Positions 6,501 to 6,993 of a stretch of 6,993 nt of DNA are shown here, piece after piece. Positions within the stretch are counted from its first letter, which is position 1, and every line of letters begins with the position of its first letter. The translations under genes were made by a program, and so were the position numbers. The notes beneath the pieces are model-generated. The model made no database searches and had not been told where the DNA came from. It worked only from the letters and a program-made list of their open reading frames with translations. The stretch covers positions 1 to 6,993 of the forward strand of contig JABAAA010000063.1 in NCBI GenBank assembly GCA_014239005.1, read 5' to 3'. Origin of the DNA: Alphaproteobacteria bacterium. Its GTDB lineage: Bacteria > Pseudomonadota > Alphaproteobacteria > JABAAW01.

Positions 6501-6993
6501 CGTCGCTTGGCGAGCTCTTGCAAGCGATCGGCGACGCGCGTCAAGATCGTCTGGGTGTTTTCCATGGCAGCGAGAGCTTCGCTGCGTCGCGTATACAAAC
6601 CCCTGACTCCCGCAGCTTCTTCGATCAGCTGGCGTCGTTCGACGGGCTTCGCCTCGACAAGAGCCGCAACCCTTCCCTGCGCGATGATCGCCGAGGCATT
6701 CGCGCCCAGTCCGACATCGGCACACAGCGTCTGTACCTCGCGCGCCAACGCTTCCTTGCCGTTGATGCGATAGGTCGAGCCCCCGCCGCTTTCGATGCGC
6801 CGCGAAAGAGCGATCCTGCGTTCACCCTGCAAACGCGACAGAGGATGACTGCTGAAAGGGCTGTGAGAAGGGCTATCGGGCAGATTTTCTAGATTGCTTT
6901 CTAGATTGTTATCGGGGTTGTCGTTCGACGGCGACGTTGTTGTCGGTTGTGCTGTCGTCGAGAGGGGGTGCTCCAAGATCAAGGTCACCTCGG
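3518..6993 (-). CDS. smc: Chromosome segregation ATPase SMC, N-terminal end outside the window
   Basis: SMC is the core ATPase of bacterial condensin; with ScpA/ScpB it loops and aligns the chromosome. The frame enters at the right edge as EVTLILE, matching the AEVTL segment usually found after the Walker A and Q-loop, so roughly the first 80-100 residues are off-window. Numbering from the GTG codon at 6988 (internal, not the start): head segment SRRIESGGGSTYRINGKE at 62-79 and IIAQGRVAALVEAKP at 101-115; long coiled coil about 130-490; hinge about 498-625 with LERALFGALGEDL and GQRVVTRDG; return coil about 630-1000; then the C-terminal head with RLFGGGEAKL (1014-1023), signature LSGGEQAL (1053-1060), Walker B FCILDEVD (1077-1084), D-loop ALDD and H-loop VITHH (1112-1116). 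All catalytic motifs that fall in view are intact. Low-complexity insertions occur at about 9-50, 308-337 and 400-420. Hinge and head style resemble alphaproteobacterial SMC. Confidence 0.95.
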   Translation of the reverse strand, partial: EVTLILEHPLSTTAQPTTTSPSNDNPDNNLESNLENLPDSPSHSPFSSHPLSRLQGERRIALSRRIESGGGSTYRINGKEALAREVQTLCADVGLGANASAIIAQGRVAALVEAKPVERRQLIEEAAGVRGLYTRRSEALAAMENTQTILTRVADRLQELAKRRQTLSTDEARAERYRTFSLQIKRWQAADLLREQQALEKAANSIEQRKKVHEQQNEQGRVALATIEAETVQAQQHHAAAEKREIESAVRCQRIAQDMALMERSQKENQQRKKDLLLRKREQEKQHNDQQRALEEVERLWHEARENLQTQSKPSNNSKQPTRQQGESEQNHKKDHKKALATLTQELVSIERRLKQIAIEISNIDRKSAVYSERLAASRLQKEQLEKELAKLTEKIGKKTQTSAHLQNLTQNLTQERTENLNSLTEQVQQAEEKAHETQSKVLPRLRREEEALAQTREQVEAGYRARHRALSEERDRDRELLREASSSSQAAQSEAEDTPLVADCTIPEGLERALFGALGEDLFASWQEETQNIETLKDHLNSWRAWKTLPPPAASSPPLPAGVVSFAALFTNAPPPLRERLACIGLVSSRREGEKLHPMLARGQRVVTRDGACWRWDGLATRAELAAALEQRFHAFLQKEQRKQALAKSEADLARLQHEYERQAAEIARKLVETRERVQAVLDEQARQGKALQELRKRMRTAETLAREQERDRASEQQLSLSLEDARNKERSAEQGLRQLDERERLAAEQAELGRRRESLLEEQGGLLAERQREQAAIVHARDEEQARLQSEKRLRALTERHRQLLQRSVESLRALENEAATWDARPLRDQKSLDEQRALHRRASLEHRAHKDDLEKASGCLARLREQHRRCSATNAEAEKEAVRLQTQAEPLPLERQRLATRAQEEMDCSLSDLQRRYDLDDAFLAENVEVQKAAKRSTQDKRARLGEINFTAKQELELITEEQEQTERQHTDVAQALEKLHLSVRKLEEEASGKLVRVQQETGVRFAALIERLFGGGEAKLFFSDPEAPISSGLEIRIALPGKRLKSLSVLSGGEQALVAIALVLAVFSVTGGGFCILDEVDAALDDTNVARFCDLLEDIARQHDTRFLVITHHRHTMSRALRLYGVAMPEPGCSRIVSVALEEAVKLARPAAE
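5725..5772 (-). repeat. Four 12-bp units inside smc coding NLTQ-type tetrapeptides
   Basis: Units start at 5725 (tgttcaagtttt), 5737 (ctgtccgttctt, diverged), 5749 and 5761 (both gcgtcaagtttt, identical). On the coding strand they give repeated QNLT followed by QERT and ENLN, at about residues 406-421 in the first coiled-coil arm. The CAAGTTTT core is shared with the meaB/mcp spacer array. Confidence 0.85.
5978..6001 (-). repeat. Two 12-bp units inside smc coding HKKD/HKK
   Basis: ttttttatggtc (5978-5989) and ttttttatgatt (5990-6001) agree at 10 of 12 positions and encode NHKKDHKK at about residues 330-337. They sit at the end of a polar insertion (rich in N, Q, S, K) that interrupts the expected heptad pattern of the first coiled-coil arm. 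Confidence 0.8.
6885..6908 (-). repeat. Two 12-bp units inside smc coding NLES/NLEN
   Basis: ttttctagattg (6885-6896) and ctttctagattg (6897-6908) agree at 11 of 12 positions and encode NLES and NLEN at about residues 28-35 of the visible protein. They lie within the Pro/Ser/Thr/Asn-rich insertion in the N-terminal head. Confidence 0.85.

Noticed and set aside
6059..6892. Plus-strand ORF of 277 codons opposite the SMC N-terminal region
   Set aside because: Antisense shadow of smc; leucine- and arginine-rich without motifs.
6986..6988. GTG as the start codon of smc
   Set aside because: The frame continues upstream as E before V, matching the conserved EVTL segment, and the Walker A region must precede it; this is an internal valine.

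Overview
The window reads as part of a GC-rich bacterial chromosome, most likely from an alphaproteobacterium. The best taxonomic clue is the SMC protein: its hinge segment with GQRVVTRDG followed by WRWDG, its head segment RRIESGGGSTYRINGKE, and the GRVAALVEAKPVERR stretch all resemble alphaproteobacterial SMC. This placement comes from remembered family patterns, not from a search.

Layout. Positions 1-713 (+) hold the 3' part of a MeaB/ArgK-type GTPase gene whose start lies before the window. Positions 714-803 are a short AT-rich convergent spacer made mostly of six tandem copies of a 12-bp unit. Positions 804-3419 (-) encode a membrane methyl-accepting chemotaxis protein with a large periplasmic sensor. 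A 98-bp gap (3420-3517) separates it from smc (3518 to beyond 6993, -), which lacks only its N-terminal Walker A end. The last two genes are codirectional, smc first. No RNA genes, insertion sequences, CRISPR arrays or phage genes were seen. No pathway links the three genes: MeaB services cobalamin-dependent mutases, the MCP feeds chemotaxis, and SMC organises the chromosome.

The unusual part is repeat structure laid over ordinary genes. The meaB ORF carries a nearly pure poly-G block (G13 A G13 A G6 A G6 A G5) right after its G5 motif. Gain or loss of one base would hit a stop within about 25 bp in either shifted frame. Short tandem repeats of 12 bp (four codons), 15 bp or 6 bp occur inside both mcp and smc, several of them in low-complexity insertions in otherwise conserved proteins. 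The 12-bp unit in the meaB/mcp spacer (core CAAGTTTT) is essentially the unit repeated inside smc at 5725-5772. On the minus strand both encode NLxx-type tetrapeptides. The spacer array also lies in a 33-codon reading frame whose GTG overlaps the mcp stop codon. The picture is of a genome in which slipped-strand repeat growth is common and possibly functional.
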